Of a stretch of 36,122 nucleotides of DNA, positions 1 to 7,735 are shown piece after piece. A model generated the notes under the pieces. It saw only the letters and a list, made by a program, of their open reading frames with translations, was not told the origin of the DNA and did not search any database. Numbering within the stretch: the first letter of the stretch is position 1; each line of letters starts with the position of its first letter. This DNA comes from Lachnospiraceae bacterium (GTDB taxonomy: Bacteria > Bacillota > Clostridia > Lachnospirales > Lachnospiraceae), in the NCBI GenBank assembly GCA_022796475.1, contig JAAWIS010000032.1:1-36122 (forward strand). The letters run 5' to 3'. The position numbers and the translations under genes were made by a program.

Positions 1-43
1 ACCACGCTGATTCGTCATGAGCCAGTACAGTTATGGTGGCAAA

Positions 44-126
44 GCATATGCCCCATCGCCGCCAGGCGATTTTAAATGGGCATATGCGGTTACGTTCACC
101 TGGTAACTGTGAACAGTAACCAGGTG
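44..126. other. Hairpin-dense intergenic segment with two competing stems
   Basis: A two-step hairpin is seen: GCATATGCCC at 44-53 pairs with GGGCATATGC at 78-87, and inside it ATCGCC 55-60 pairs with GGCGAT 65-70. Directly after it two overlapping stems exclude each other: 88-99 with 109-121, or CACCTGGT at 97-104 with ACCAGGTG at 119-126. The following stretch is only weakly T-rich, so a simple terminator of a gene left of the window is possible but not clear. Bases 1-75 are open in frame 1 up to a TAA at 73-75, so they could be the tail of an upstream gene, but I do not recognise the peptide. Confidence 0.5.
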
Positions 127-159
127 GCTTTCTCCTTTAAGCCTGTGTTACATTTCGTG

Positions 160-188
160 TTGCATAACTGAATTATATATGCTAAAAT
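160..188 (+). promoter_or_regulatory. Predicted sigma-A promoter of the histidinol-phosphatase gene
   Basis: TTGCAT at 160-165 and TAAAAT at 183-188 are separated by 17 bases. Transcription would start near 195, giving a leader of about 65 bases. Confidence 0.5.
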
Positions 189-221
189 ACATGAAAAATT
201 ATAAGAACACACCAGATACGG

Positions 222-242
222 AAATTTTGCAAAGCAAAATTT
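222..242 (+). promoter_or_regulatory. AT-rich leader hairpin next to the ribosome-binding site
   Basis: AAATTTTGC at 222-230 pairs with GCAAAATTT at 234-242 around a 3-base loop. It ends 3 bases before the GGAG ribosome-binding site at 246-249, so it could affect translation of the next gene. Confidence 0.4.
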
Positions 243-259
243 TATGGAGATAAAATCAT

Positions 260-1075
260 ATGATTAAAACAGATTTTCATACTCACACAACTTACTGCGA
301 CGGAGAAAATACCCCCAGGGAAATGGTAGAAGCAGCGTACAGGAAAGGCTTTACTGACTTTGGCATTTCCGGGCATGGGGATTTTTCTTTATACGATCCA
401 GGTTTTGGAATGTCGGATTTGGCCTTTGAGCAGTATAAACAGGAATTATATGCTCTCCGTGAAGAATATGCCGGAAGGCTGAATCTATATATTGGCATTG
501 AACTGGACTGTTTAGGTCCGGTTCAGAAAGCAGAATATGCCATCGGATCTACACACTACGTGAAAAAAAACGGAGAGATATTAGCTGTAGATGATTCGGA
601 AACGAAGCTGGCAGATGGCGTCAGGCGGCTGTGGAACGGTGACTGGTATGCTTTTGCCAGAGAGTACTTTGAATTAGAAGCAACCGTTTTTGACAGAACC
701 GGCTGTGACTGGGTAGGGCATTTTGATCTGCTTACCAAGTTTAACGAAGGGTTTCGGTATTTCGATGAAACAAGGGATGAATATCTGGAACCGGCTCTGA
801 TGGCCATGAAGCGGCTGAATCAGGCCGGGCTGCCGTTTGAGATCAATACAGGAGCCATTTCCAGAGGCTATCGAAGCGCGCCCTACCCCTCTAAAACGTT
901 GCTGAAAGAACTGTTTGCCATGGGAGGGAGAATTATGATTCATTCCGACAGCCATAGTGTAAAAACCATAGGAAACGGATTTGAGCAGGCAAGAAGACTG
1001 GCGCTGGAATGTGGCTTTACCCGAGTGACCGTGCTAAAGCCCCATGGAGGATTCCGGGAGGTGCCCATAGAATAA
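260..1075 (+). CDS. hisK: Histidinol-phosphatase, PHP family
   Basis: This is a metal-dependent phosphoesterase of the PHP superfamily. Family members of this length (about 270 residues) hydrolyse L-histidinol phosphate to histidinol in histidine synthesis. The PHP metal ligands are visible: His-x-His at residues 7 and 9, the ISGHGD motif near residue 39, GIELD in the first third, GSTHY, DWVGHFD, and the terminal HSDSHS motif. The start is supported by GGAG at 246-249, ten bases upstream. No other his genes are nearby, so this is a stand-alone gene. Its last 42 bases overlap the 3' end of the convergent regulator gene. The family is clear; the exact substrate is inferred, since other PHP phosphatases look alike. 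Confidence 0.85.
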   Translation: MIKTDFHTHTTYCDGENTPREMVEAAYRKGFTDFGISGHGDFSLYDPGFGMSDLAFEQYKQELYALREEYAGRLNLYIGIELDCLGPVQKAEYAIGSTHYVKKNGEILAVDDSETKLADGVRRLWNGDWYAFAREYFELEATVFDRTGCDWVGHFDLLTKFNEGFRYFDETRDEYLEPALMAMKRLNQAGLPFEINTGAISRGYRSAPYPSKTLLKELFAMGGRIMIHSDSHSVKTIGNGFEQARRLALECGFTRVTVLKPHGGFREVPIE

Positions 1076-3418
1076 ATGGTGCTGCCGTACAACCCGTTCT
1101 TTTAACTGAAGCAAAAAAGTTTCAGGCCCAAGGATCCGGATTACAGGGCCAAAGGAAAGCAGATCAATCAAAAGTTCTGACTCATCTGCCAGATCGTAAT
1201 AAATCTGGCAGATCCAGGTATGTGTTTGCTCTTGATAGCAGGTGTGTTTTTCGTAATTTGCAAAATGGAGCATGCAGCGCTCTAAGGAATTCCGTTCTCC
1301 GCTGATCTCGATTACAACTGGATCTTGACAGCGTTTGACCGGACAAAATAAGTAAGAAGAGATCGTTTCAGGCGATTCCAGGCGGGATAAGTGGCAAGCT
1401 TTTATCCGACACAGATTCAGTACGGTATTTTGCCGGAAGCCGTGCTTTGTGTGCTTTAGGCAGCAAAGCCGGAATTTATTATCTTTCGCCGAATACTGTA
1501 GCTGATAAGGTGCGGCTTCAAATGTAGATAATGCATGGTATCGGTTTTCGTATACCAGGATCAAGGCACGTTTTTTGCGCAGCGCTGTTAAAACCGTAGA
1601 GAAATTTTCCTGATAGGAGGGAGAGGCGTAGTCATCGCCATCTAAATATTGGTCAAAATAGTAAAAGCTGTCTTGAGAGTAAAGGGCTTCTGTGCTGGAA
1701 AGCCAGTTTAGTAGCTGCTCTCTCTGCTGACTGGAGAGGAAAAGGGAAATTCGAGAATCTGCCAGCAGAGCTTTCAGCCATGACTTTTGAAGGCGGGTAA
1801 GAGGCAATCCTTTTGGGAGCAAAGGCTCAGAATGGATCAAAACCGTGGAAAAATGCTTGTCTGACATTTCTTTTAGCAGGGGCCATTCGCCATTCATTAA
1901 TTTAGGAATAATCACCAGCCCGCTTTCCAGATAGCCGTATTTCATAGAAAGTTCTGTCATCCGCTCCTTGTTAATAGGATTTTTCCTGGCATCTGCCAAG
2001 ATACGGCGGACAGCTTGGTAATAGCAGCCGTATATTTTATCAAAGAGTTCCGGGTGGCTGACAGGTTTCATACAGCGTTTAGGTTTCTCTATAAAAGCAG
2101 AAGAAGAGATAAGAGAGCCCTTAGTTTTTGGGCTGTGGGCAGTTTTTTGCCAGTTGGCAGGAAACTGCCTGTTCGTTTGGACTGTTCCATACATTTCATA
2201 CATTTTTTCTAAGTCGCCGGTAACTTTTTCTATGGCAGCGCTGCTGGTTCCCTGAATATCTAAAATTCGCCCGGTAAAGGATTTGATCCAGCCAAGCATT
2301 TCGTTTGTATCAAAAAAAGTACCGCTGTAAAGATATTCGTTTCTTCTGATTTTTAATACTTCTCCGCCCCGGCCTTCCCGGTACAGCCGGTTTATGATAT
2401 AAGGTTCCGTTTTCTCGTTTAGATAAAGTTTCAGATAAATTTCTTCTTTACGGTTATTTCCGCCAAATGAAACCCCCCAGCATTGCCCCAGATTCGTTTC
2501 AAGCTGCTGTTGTTTTTGCTCAAAGTCATGAAACACTTCCAGAAATGTTACATTTGCCATACAATCCAGCCGGTAATTGGTAAAGCGCCGCCGTTCTTCC
2601 AGATAAAGACAGGCATATCGCCGCCCGGTCTGAGTACTGACAAAAATTTTTAAAGGAATGCCCGTTACAATCGTAAGCCGCCTGGTGCGGCTGCTTTTAT
2701 TTTCAAACTGGATTTTTCTGTGCTCTTTCATAGCAGACAGCACATCAGCCAATACCCTGTCTTCCAATGTATGTACTATAAAGTGATGCTTAAATTGAAA
2801 CCATTTATTTTCCTCATTTTCCCGATCCAAAATGGTACTGCCGATAAAACCAAAAGGAGCAGCCTCCTGGAAAAAGGAAATTGCACAAAGCAGGTTCTGC
2901 CAGGTTTGCGCAGCCAGAGATTCAGGACCAGGGCACAGGCAGTATTGTAACCGCTTTCCCTTCTTTTCCGTTTTTAAAATTTCTAAGTCTTCATATTCTT
3001 TTAATTTCAGCCGGACTGTTTGAGCATCAAATACAAGACCATATTTTTGTGAAATTTCATCACACAAATCGCCGGCAGTCATTCCGTCAAACCGATCCCA
3101 CAGCAGATCAAGAAGAAAGAAATGAAGCAAAATATCATTATCCGTAAAACTTTTGGATTTCCAGGCAGCATAAAGGGGATTTTGCGGAATGGTTTTGCTG
3201 TCAACACTGATGTATACATGCTTTTCCTTTTGGGTATAGCCGGATTGGACGTAGCCAGACAGCCAGCTTTCTATCCGGCGCCGTTCATTATCATAAGTCC
3301 TGGCGCTTTTTTCTCCATAGTCGCTGCGGCTTTTAAAACCATAAATAAAAAATTGGCGCATATAGTCACGGATTCGGTCAAAATTTTTTATTAATTCCTG
3401 AAATTCTGTCATTGGCAT
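1034..3418 (-). CDS. Large tandem WYL-domain regulator
   Basis: A 794-residue cytoplasmic protein, probably a transcriptional regulator sensing a nucleotide-like or other ligand. A winged-helix region is seen around residues 111-160. A first WYL-like domain lies about 228-295 (MKEHRKIQFEN through RRFTNYRLD). A second WYL-like domain with a C-terminal extension lies about 635-790 (ALRKKRALILVYENRY onward). WYL regulators are usually 300-350 residues, so this resembles two such proteins fused. The start at 3418 (MPMTEFQEL) is chosen because AGGAAGGA sits 4-6 bases upstream; an in-frame ATG at 3478 would add 20 residues without a clear ribosome-binding site. It is divergent from the LacI-type gene and converges on hisK with a 42-base overlap. 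The target genes are unknown. Confidence 0.75.
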   Translation of the reverse strand: MPMTEFQELIKNFDRIRDYMRQFFIYGFKSRSDYGEKSARTYDNERRRIESWLSGYVQSGYTQKEKHVYISVDSKTIPQNPLYAAWKSKSFTDNDILLHFFLLDLLWDRFDGMTAGDLCDEISQKYGLVFDAQTVRLKLKEYEDLEILKTEKKGKRLQYCLCPGPESLAAQTWQNLLCAISFFQEAAPFGFIGSTILDRENEENKWFQFKHHFIVHTLEDRVLADVLSAMKEHRKIQFENKSSRTRRLTIVTGIPLKIFVSTQTGRRYACLYLEERRRFTNYRLDCMANVTFLEVFHDFEQKQQQLETNLGQCWGVSFGGNNRKEEIYLKLYLNEKTEPYIINRLYREGRGGEVLKIRRNEYLYSGTFFDTNEMLGWIKSFTGRILDIQGTSSAAIEKVTGDLEKMYEMYGTVQTNRQFPANWQKTAHSPKTKGSLISSSAFIEKPKRCMKPVSHPELFDKIYGCYYQAVRRILADARKNPINKERMTELSMKYGYLESGLVIIPKLMNGEWPLLKEMSDKHFSTVLIHSEPLLPKGLPLTRLQKSWLKALLADSRISLFLSSQQREQLLNWLSSTEALYSQDSFYYFDQYLDGDDYASPSYQENFSTVLTALRKKRALILVYENRYHALSTFEAAPYQLQYSAKDNKFRLCCLKHTKHGFRQNTVLNLCRIKACHLSRLESPETISSYLFCPVKRCQDPVVIEISGERNSLERCMLHFANYEKHTCYQEQTHTWICQIYYDLADESELLIDLLSFGPVIRILGPETFLLQLKERVVRQHHLFYGHLPESSMGL

Positions 3419-3515
3419 AGTTCCTTCCTCGATTGCAGGGCTGTATGGTTGGGCTGTATATTCGGGCTCGCCAAACAAAGGCAGCCGATTGATACGGCAT
3501 TCTGCCTATAATAAA

Positions 3516-3544
3516 AGTGTATCGGCATTTAATAAAAAAATCAA
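3516..3544 (-). promoter_or_regulatory. Predicted promoter of the WYL regulator
   Basis: On the minus strand TTGATT (3539-3544) and TACACT (3516-3521) are 17 bases apart. This implies a leader of about 90 bases. Confidence 0.45.
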
Positions 3545-3572
3545 GGGAAGGATGGTATTTTTGCTCTTTTTG

Positions 3573-3602
3573 TTGCAAAAGTTGCAGATTTCGTTGTATA
3601 CT
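3573..3602 (+). promoter_or_regulatory. Predicted promoter of the LacI-type regulator with a small inverted repeat
   Basis: TTGCAA at 3573-3578 and TATACT at 3597-3602 are spaced by 18 bases. The -35 region lies in the palindrome TGCAA-AAG-TTGCA, a possible autoregulatory operator. The predicted transcript starts only about 10 bases before the ATG at 3619. Confidence 0.5.
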
Positions 3603-3618
3603 GATAGACAATATAACT

Positions 3619-4632
3619 ATGTTGGGGGTGAGAACCATAACCATATATGATATTGCAGAATTAGCTGGTGTTTCGCCAAGTACCGTATCACGTGCCCTTA
3701 ATGGAAAGCCAGGGGTCAGCAGGAAAAACCGTGACAGGATTCAAAAGGTGCTGGAGGAAAACCGCTATATTCCAGATGAGAATGCCAGAAGTCTTGTGAT
3801 GCAGAGAACTCATACAGTTGGTATTTTGACAGACGATCTGGGATCCCAGCATCAAAACGAAGCTCTTTCCCGCTGCCAGAATGAACTGATTGTTCATGGA
3901 TACCAGTGTATTTCCCGGTATGTGAATGGTGAACCAGATGCAATGGAAAAGGCAATCTCTGAGCTAAGTATCCGGCGGGTTGCAGGCGCCCTGTTTATCG
4001 GGCTGTCCTTTACCGATCACGATCGACTAAAAGGGATTTTGAACCGGTGGCTTCCGGATACGCCAGTAGTTTTGGTTTACCAAAATGAACGGATTCAGCA
4101 GAATAATATCTATTGTGTGGGCGCAAATGAAAAAAAGGGATTTCGTTACTGTGTTCAGCGTATGGCAGACCAGGGGCGGAAAAATCTGGTCTTAATTGTA
4201 GAGAGGAATCGTGCCAGTGAAACAAAAATACAGGATATTTTTGAAACTGCAGTTCAGGATTATCCGGGAGTTAAGTATGGGATTTATACGAATATTGAAC
4301 CCTGTATGGAAGAAGCCAATCAGGTAGTAGACCGGATCTTACAGGAAAGGCCGGAAACAGACGGGATCTTATGCGTACAGGATCGGCTGGCAATAGAGGT
4401 GATGTATGCGCTGCTGGAGCGGGGGAAACAAATTCCCCGGGACATTTCTGTAATTGGCGAAGATAACTCCCAGTTATGCGAGGTCTGCCGGCCAAAGCTG
4501 ACTTCACTGGATACTATGGTGGACGTGGCAACTATGATGTCAGTCCGAATGCTGGTGGATGTGCTGGAAGGGCGTTCCCAGACTCATAAGGTAACTCTGG
4601 ATATGGAGCTTGTTGAGAGGGAAACGCTGTAG
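3619..4632 (+). CDS. LacI/GalR-family transcriptional regulator
   Basis: A DNA-binding regulator of 337 residues. The N-terminal helix-turn-helix reads TIYDIAELAGVSPSTVSRAL, followed by the usual hinge helix and a periplasmic-binding-protein-like ligand domain (HTVGILTDDL onward; ISVIGEDNS near the C terminus). The open frame extends upstream to 3517, but that stretch contains the predicted promoter, so the start is placed at ATG 3619; GTG 3628 is an alternative, and neither has a strong ribosome-binding site. It lies immediately before the cupin and PEP-mutase/Liv genes and is therefore the likely local regulator of that catabolic locus. This role is inference. The ligand is unknown. Confidence 0.85.
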   Translation: MLGVRTITIYDIAELAGVSPSTVSRALNGKPGVSRKNRDRIQKVLEENRYIPDENARSLVMQRTHTVGILTDDLGSQHQNEALSRCQNELIVHGYQCISRYVNGEPDAMEKAISELSIRRVAGALFIGLSFTDHDRLKGILNRWLPDTPVVLVYQNERIQQNNIYCVGANEKKGFRYCVQRMADQGRKNLVLIVERNRASETKIQDIFETAVQDYPGVKYGIYTNIEPCMEEANQVVDRILQERPETDGILCVQDRLAIEVMYALLERGKQIPRDISVIGEDNSQLCEVCRPKLTSLDTMVDVATMMSVRMLVDVLEGRSQTHKVTLDMELVERETL

Positions 4633-4682
4633 CCTGTTCTGGGATTCAGGTTTCTGAACAGATATGAATAAAAGGACAAATA

Positions 4683-4725
4683 AAAAACCACGGATGCCGA
4701 AGTGGACAGGCATCCGTGGTTTTTT
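4683..4725. terminator. Bidirectional terminator between the LacI-type and cupin genes
   Basis: A long stem is formed by AAAACCACGGATGCC (4684-4698) and GGCATCCGTGGTTTTTT (4709-4725) around a 10-base loop. It has A-rich and T-rich flanks, so it can serve both convergent genes. Confidence 0.85.
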
Positions 4726-4775
4726 CGCCTATCGCAGAAATAAGGGCTCATTGTCTGCAAACGAATTCTGTATGA

Positions 4776-5126
4776 TTATTCGTATAGAATCAGGGCAATC
4801 ATTTCAATCGGCTCATCGCCAATACATGCTATGCCATGCCCTTCTCCAGGGGCACAGTAGGCCACATCTCCTGCTGAAATAGTAGTAATGGCGCCATTAT
4901 CGTTATAGCGTCCTGAACCGCTTAAAATATAATAAGTTTCGCTGTCGCCGGTATGGATATGATAACCTATTTCCGAACCAGGATAAACGGTGGTGTGGCC
5001 GAATACCCGTCCTTTTTGACTCATTTCCTCCGGCCCGTTTAACAGGCTGCGAACCGTGATTTCTCCGATTCCGTTAAATGGGGCAGGCTTGCGGATTGTT
5101 TCTTTTTCATTGCTTTTTCGTATCAT
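4776..5126 (-). CDS. Small cupin-domain protein
   Basis: A 116-residue single-domain cupin. The metal-binding cupin motif 1 is visible as GYHIHTGDSETYYILSG, with the His, His and Glu ligands, and motif 2 as VAYCAPGEGHG. Small cupins of this type are isomerases, decarboxylases, or sugar/acid-binding proteins. The start at 5126 (MIRKSNEK) is preferred because AGGAG lies 8-10 bases upstream; the longer frame from 5180 lacks this and would cover the operator. It is transcribed divergently from the PEP-mutase/Liv operon and carries a LacI-type operator in its leader. A role in handling the same substrate, for example converting a sugar-acid or keto-acid isomer, is inference. Confidence 0.75.
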   Translation of the reverse strand: MIRKSNEKETIRKPAPFNGIGEITVRSLLNGPEEMSQKGRVFGHTTVYPGSEIGYHIHTGDSETYYILSGSGRYNDNGAITTISAGDVAYCAPGEGHGIACIGDEPIEMIALILYE

Positions 5127-5163
5127 ATTTAATAGCTCCTTTCTAGAAAATAGTAGATATAAT

Positions 5164-5177
5164 TGGAATCGATTGCA
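5164..5177. promoter_or_regulatory. LacI/CcpA-type operator upstream of the cupin gene
   Basis: Read on the minus strand, TGCAATCGATTCCA fits the pseudo-palindrome TGNAANCGNTTNCA at every fixed position. It lies 38 bases upstream of the cupin start. It could bind the adjacent LacI-type regulator or CcpA; the sequence alone cannot separate the two. Confidence 0.5.
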
Positions 5178-5296
5178 CATAGACCTGTTGCTAGTTTATC
5201 ATAGATAAAATTGAAATTCACTGGTAATTATTTATAAAAAATGTGAAATTCTATTGTGCAATATTCAAGAAAGTACGAAGAAAAATACAATGGGTA

Positions 5297-5357
5297 TTGC
5301 AAAGATTAACAAATAGTGCTATGCTATAACTGCAACATAAATGAAATAAAATGCAAC
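5297..5357 (+). promoter_or_regulatory. Predicted promoter and phased TGCAAC repeats before the PEP-mutase/Liv operon
   Basis: TTGCAA at 5297-5302 and TATGCT at 5320-5325 are 17 bases apart. Directly downstream, TGCAAC occurs at 5331-5336 and again at 5352-5357, exactly 21 bases apart, on the same helix face. These would overlap the transcription start and look like regulator-binding half-sites. The leader is about 110 bases. Confidence 0.4.
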
Positions 5358-5442
5358 AAAATATTGCGTTTAGTTTCATAAGACTGTTGGTTTATTGAAA
5401 AAAGCAATATGAAATAATGAAACAGGCAAGGAGGAGATTGTT

Positions 5443-6426
5443 GTGGCAAGTAAGAAAACGTTACGGCAGATTTTAGATGAAAGTAAGGAGTGTTTCCTGG
5501 TTCCCTGTGTGTATGATTGTGCATCGAACCATGCAGTAGAAATGTGCGGGTTTCCGGTAAGCCTGCTTTCTGGCGGTGAAGTTTCCATCTCCCTTAATGG
5601 GGTAATTGACTATGGATTTACAAATTTATCAGATTTAGAGCGGGTGGTAAGCCGTGTATCACAGACCAGTTCTATTCCGCTGATTGCAGATATTGAGGAT
5701 GGGTTTGGCGGGCCGCTGGCTGTTTACCGTGCAGCAAAGATTCTTTCCGCGGCAGGAGCAGCAGCGATCCAGTTAGAAGATTCAGCAGATATGGAAGAAT
5801 CCACGAAAATTCTTCCCAGAGATAAGTACATAGCAAAGGTACGGGCAGCGCTGGATGGTCTTCAGGGAACAAACTGTCTTTTGATTGCCAGAAGCAATGC
5901 AGATCCTTCTGATCCGGAACAGATGAGGGAAGGCTGTGAGCGCCTTCAGGAAGCAATCGAGATTGGAGCCGAGATGGGGCAGTATGTACTGGCTATGATG
6001 GTTCTGGTAGGAAGCTTAGAGCAGGCAAAGGAAATGGCAGAGATTGTAACTGGGCCGAAAATCTATGCAGATGTACGGGCTTATAAGGGAGAGGATGGAC
6101 ATTATCATCCCACAGTTACGATGGAAGAGTTAACACCTCTTGGATTTAAGATGTGCAGCAGCCATTATACGATGAAAGCAGCCATGGAAGGAATGTTAGA
6201 GCATGGACTGGTAAACTATAAGGCTCAGAGTGTGGCGTATTCTTTTGAAAATGCTCCTGCTTCCGGAATTGAAAGTTTCTCCTGCTCCGGTATGTTTGAT
6301 CCCCAGGCATATCTGGCTTTGGAAAATACCTTTACAAAAGGAAATAAAGAGTATACGATTGTGGGCCATCAGGTAGAAGACTATCCGGAAGGATTTGCAC
6401 GCCCGGATATTAAAGAGCGCCTGTAA
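5443..6426 (+). CDS. Isocitrate lyase/PEP mutase superfamily enzyme, first paralogue
   Basis: A 327-residue TIM-barrel enzyme of the superfamily that forms or cleaves C-C or P-C bonds in 2-keto and hydroxy acids using Mg2+. The metal-site motif is IADIEDGFGG (residues 81-90), with a second site QLEDS (110-114) and LLIARSNA after it. The gating loop that in 2-methylisocitrate lyases carries Lys-Lys-Cys-Gly-His is replaced by ADMEESTKILPRDK, without the catalytic cysteine. An ordinary (methyl)isocitrate lyase is therefore unlikely; a decarboxylase, hydrolase or atypical lyase is possible. It starts at GTG with AAGGAGGAG about 8 bases upstream. It is first in the operon with a second paralogue and a Liv-type importer. 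Confidence 0.8.
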   Translation: MASKKTLRQILDESKECFLVPCVYDCASNHAVEMCGFPVSLLSGGEVSISLNGVIDYGFTNLSDLERVVSRVSQTSSIPLIADIEDGFGGPLAVYRAAKILSAAGAAAIQLEDSADMEESTKILPRDKYIAKVRAALDGLQGTNCLLIARSNADPSDPEQMREGCERLQEAIEIGAEMGQYVLAMMVLVGSLEQAKEMAEIVTGPKIYADVRAYKGEDGHYHPTVTMEELTPLGFKMCSSHYTMKAAMEGMLEHGLVNYKAQSVAYSFENAPASGIESFSCSGMFDPQAYLALENTFTKGNKEYTIVGHQVEDYPEGFARPDIKERL

Positions 6427-6451
6427 CAACAGTATACTTTCTGAAAAATAA

Positions 6452-6476
6452 TCCAGACAGCGAAGGAGCGTCTGGA
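6452..6476 (+). other. Intercistronic hairpin between the two PEP-mutase-like genes
   Basis: TCCAGAC at 6452-6458 pairs with GTCTGGA at 6470-6476 around an 11-base loop. No T-tract follows, so it is more likely an mRNA-stability or processing element than a terminator. Confidence 0.4.
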
Positions 6477-6583
6477 AATTCACTCCGGCCATGCCTGTTT
6501 GACTTAAGTGAAGCGGGGGATACAATGCTGTGAAGCATATGAAAAATGGAGGATATGATAGAGAAAAGAAGGAGGGAAAGAAA

Positions 6584-7624
6584 ATGGGATTGCCTTATAT
6601 TCTTACACCAGAAAAAAAGGAGCCAGCCGCCAAACGTCTGCGGAGTATGGTTGCAGATCCTAAGGTAAGGATTGTGCCAGAACTTCATGACTGTATGTCA
6701 GCCAAGGCAGCAGAGATGAACGGATTCGAGGTAATTATGGTTTCCAGCGGGGATTTGGCCTGTGCGTTAACAGGGATTCCGGATCTGCAATTACTGTCCA
6801 TTGATGATTTTGTCCGTGTAACAGAGCAGATTACCAGGATGACTCCTATGCCGTTAATTATTGATGCAGATGACGGCTTTGGGCTGGGCCGGGCTTTAAA
6901 TGCCCAGTATGGCTGCATGCGAATTATGCAGGCAGGAGCAGCAGGGGTTTTGGTTACCGACACATCGGAACTGGCCCGCAAAGGACAGCTTTCCATACCG
7001 GATGCCTGCTTACGGTTTCAGGCTGCCAGAGCTGGATTGGATGCCAATGGGCACCATGGTTTCCTAATTGCCCGCTGTGACAGCGATCTGGTTCACCAGT
7101 TTGAGGAAACAGTAGAACGGTGTAAGGCATATATCGATGCAGGGGCAGATATGCTCTGCATATTATGGATGCATAAGATACCGGATCGGGGCCTGAAATT
7201 GGAAATGTGCAGAAAGTTAAGAGATGCATTAAATGCAGAAGGTGAAAAATATGCAGATTTCCCCATGTGGTATCCGGATTTGTGCGGAAAAGCCCATGAC
7301 CCGGAAGAAGTTTCCATGAAGGATTTAAAGGAACTGGGTGTATATAAATTAGTAGGGATCCACTACAGTGCCCATGCAGCCATGCTGGCCATGCTGGATG
7401 TAGGCCGCCATGTGATGCAGGAACAGACAAATGATTATGTGGACTATCATTTTGACGATACCGGATACAAAACGTTTACCACTATGAGTATGTTTGGCCT
7501 GACAGACGGAAGCTGGGTTGAAGCAGAGAATGCTTTCGTCCGGGAACCGCAGGATTCTGTGGCACAGAGGAATGCAGATTATTTTGTACGTACAGATGAT
7601 GTTCATGATCCGGATAGAAAGTAA
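6584..7624 (+). CDS. Isocitrate lyase/PEP mutase superfamily enzyme, second paralogue
   Basis: A 346-residue relative of the preceding enzyme. The Mg2+ motif is IIDADDGFGLG (92-102) and FLIARCDSD corresponds to the superfamily IARTDA strand. The position that is Glu-Asp in almost all members reads GVLVTDTSE here (121-129), and the Lys-Cys-Gly-His loop is absent. The enzyme has therefore either a changed reaction or works only with its partner, for example as a heteromer. The start at 6584 is chosen for GGAGG 7-11 bases upstream; an in-frame GTG at 6530 would add 18 unconserved-looking residues. It is co-directional with the first paralogue and with the Liv-type importer, which suggests it acts on an imported substrate. 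Confidence 0.75.
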   Translation: MGLPYILTPEKKEPAAKRLRSMVADPKVRIVPELHDCMSAKAAEMNGFEVIMVSSGDLACALTGIPDLQLLSIDDFVRVTEQITRMTPMPLIIDADDGFGLGRALNAQYGCMRIMQAGAAGVLVTDTSELARKGQLSIPDACLRFQAARAGLDANGHHGFLIARCDSDLVHQFEETVERCKAYIDAGADMLCILWMHKIPDRGLKLEMCRKLRDALNAEGEKYADFPMWYPDLCGKAHDPEEVSMKDLKELGVYKLVGIHYSAHAAMLAMLDVGRHVMQEQTNDYVDYHFDDTGYKTFTTMSMFGLTDGSWVEAENAFVREPQDSVAQRNADYFVRTDDVHDPDRK

Positions 7625-7635
7625 ATGGGGGCTGC

Positions 7636-7663
7636 GGCTGTTTAAGTTGCAATTTCAACAGCC
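7636..7663 (+). other. Intercistronic hairpin before the binding-protein gene
   Basis: GGCTGTT at 7636-7642 pairs with AACAGCC at 7657-7663, with a possible inner GTTG/CAAC pairing. No T-run follows. Such hairpins often protect the abundant mRNA of a binding protein. Confidence 0.4.
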
Positions 7664-7735
7664 GATCATCCATATAGAGGTATAAAGAAGGGATTCGCTT
7701 TTGAGAACTGACTAAGAAAATAGGAGGAGAAGATA

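Noticed and set aside
3378-3644. Minus-strand frame spanning the regulator promoters
   Set aside because: It covers both predicted promoters of the divergent region and has no family features.
5443-7624. Glyoxylate-cycle or methylcitrate-cycle lyases
   Set aside because: The catalytic Lys-Cys-Gly-His loop is absent in both proteins, and no other cycle genes are nearby.
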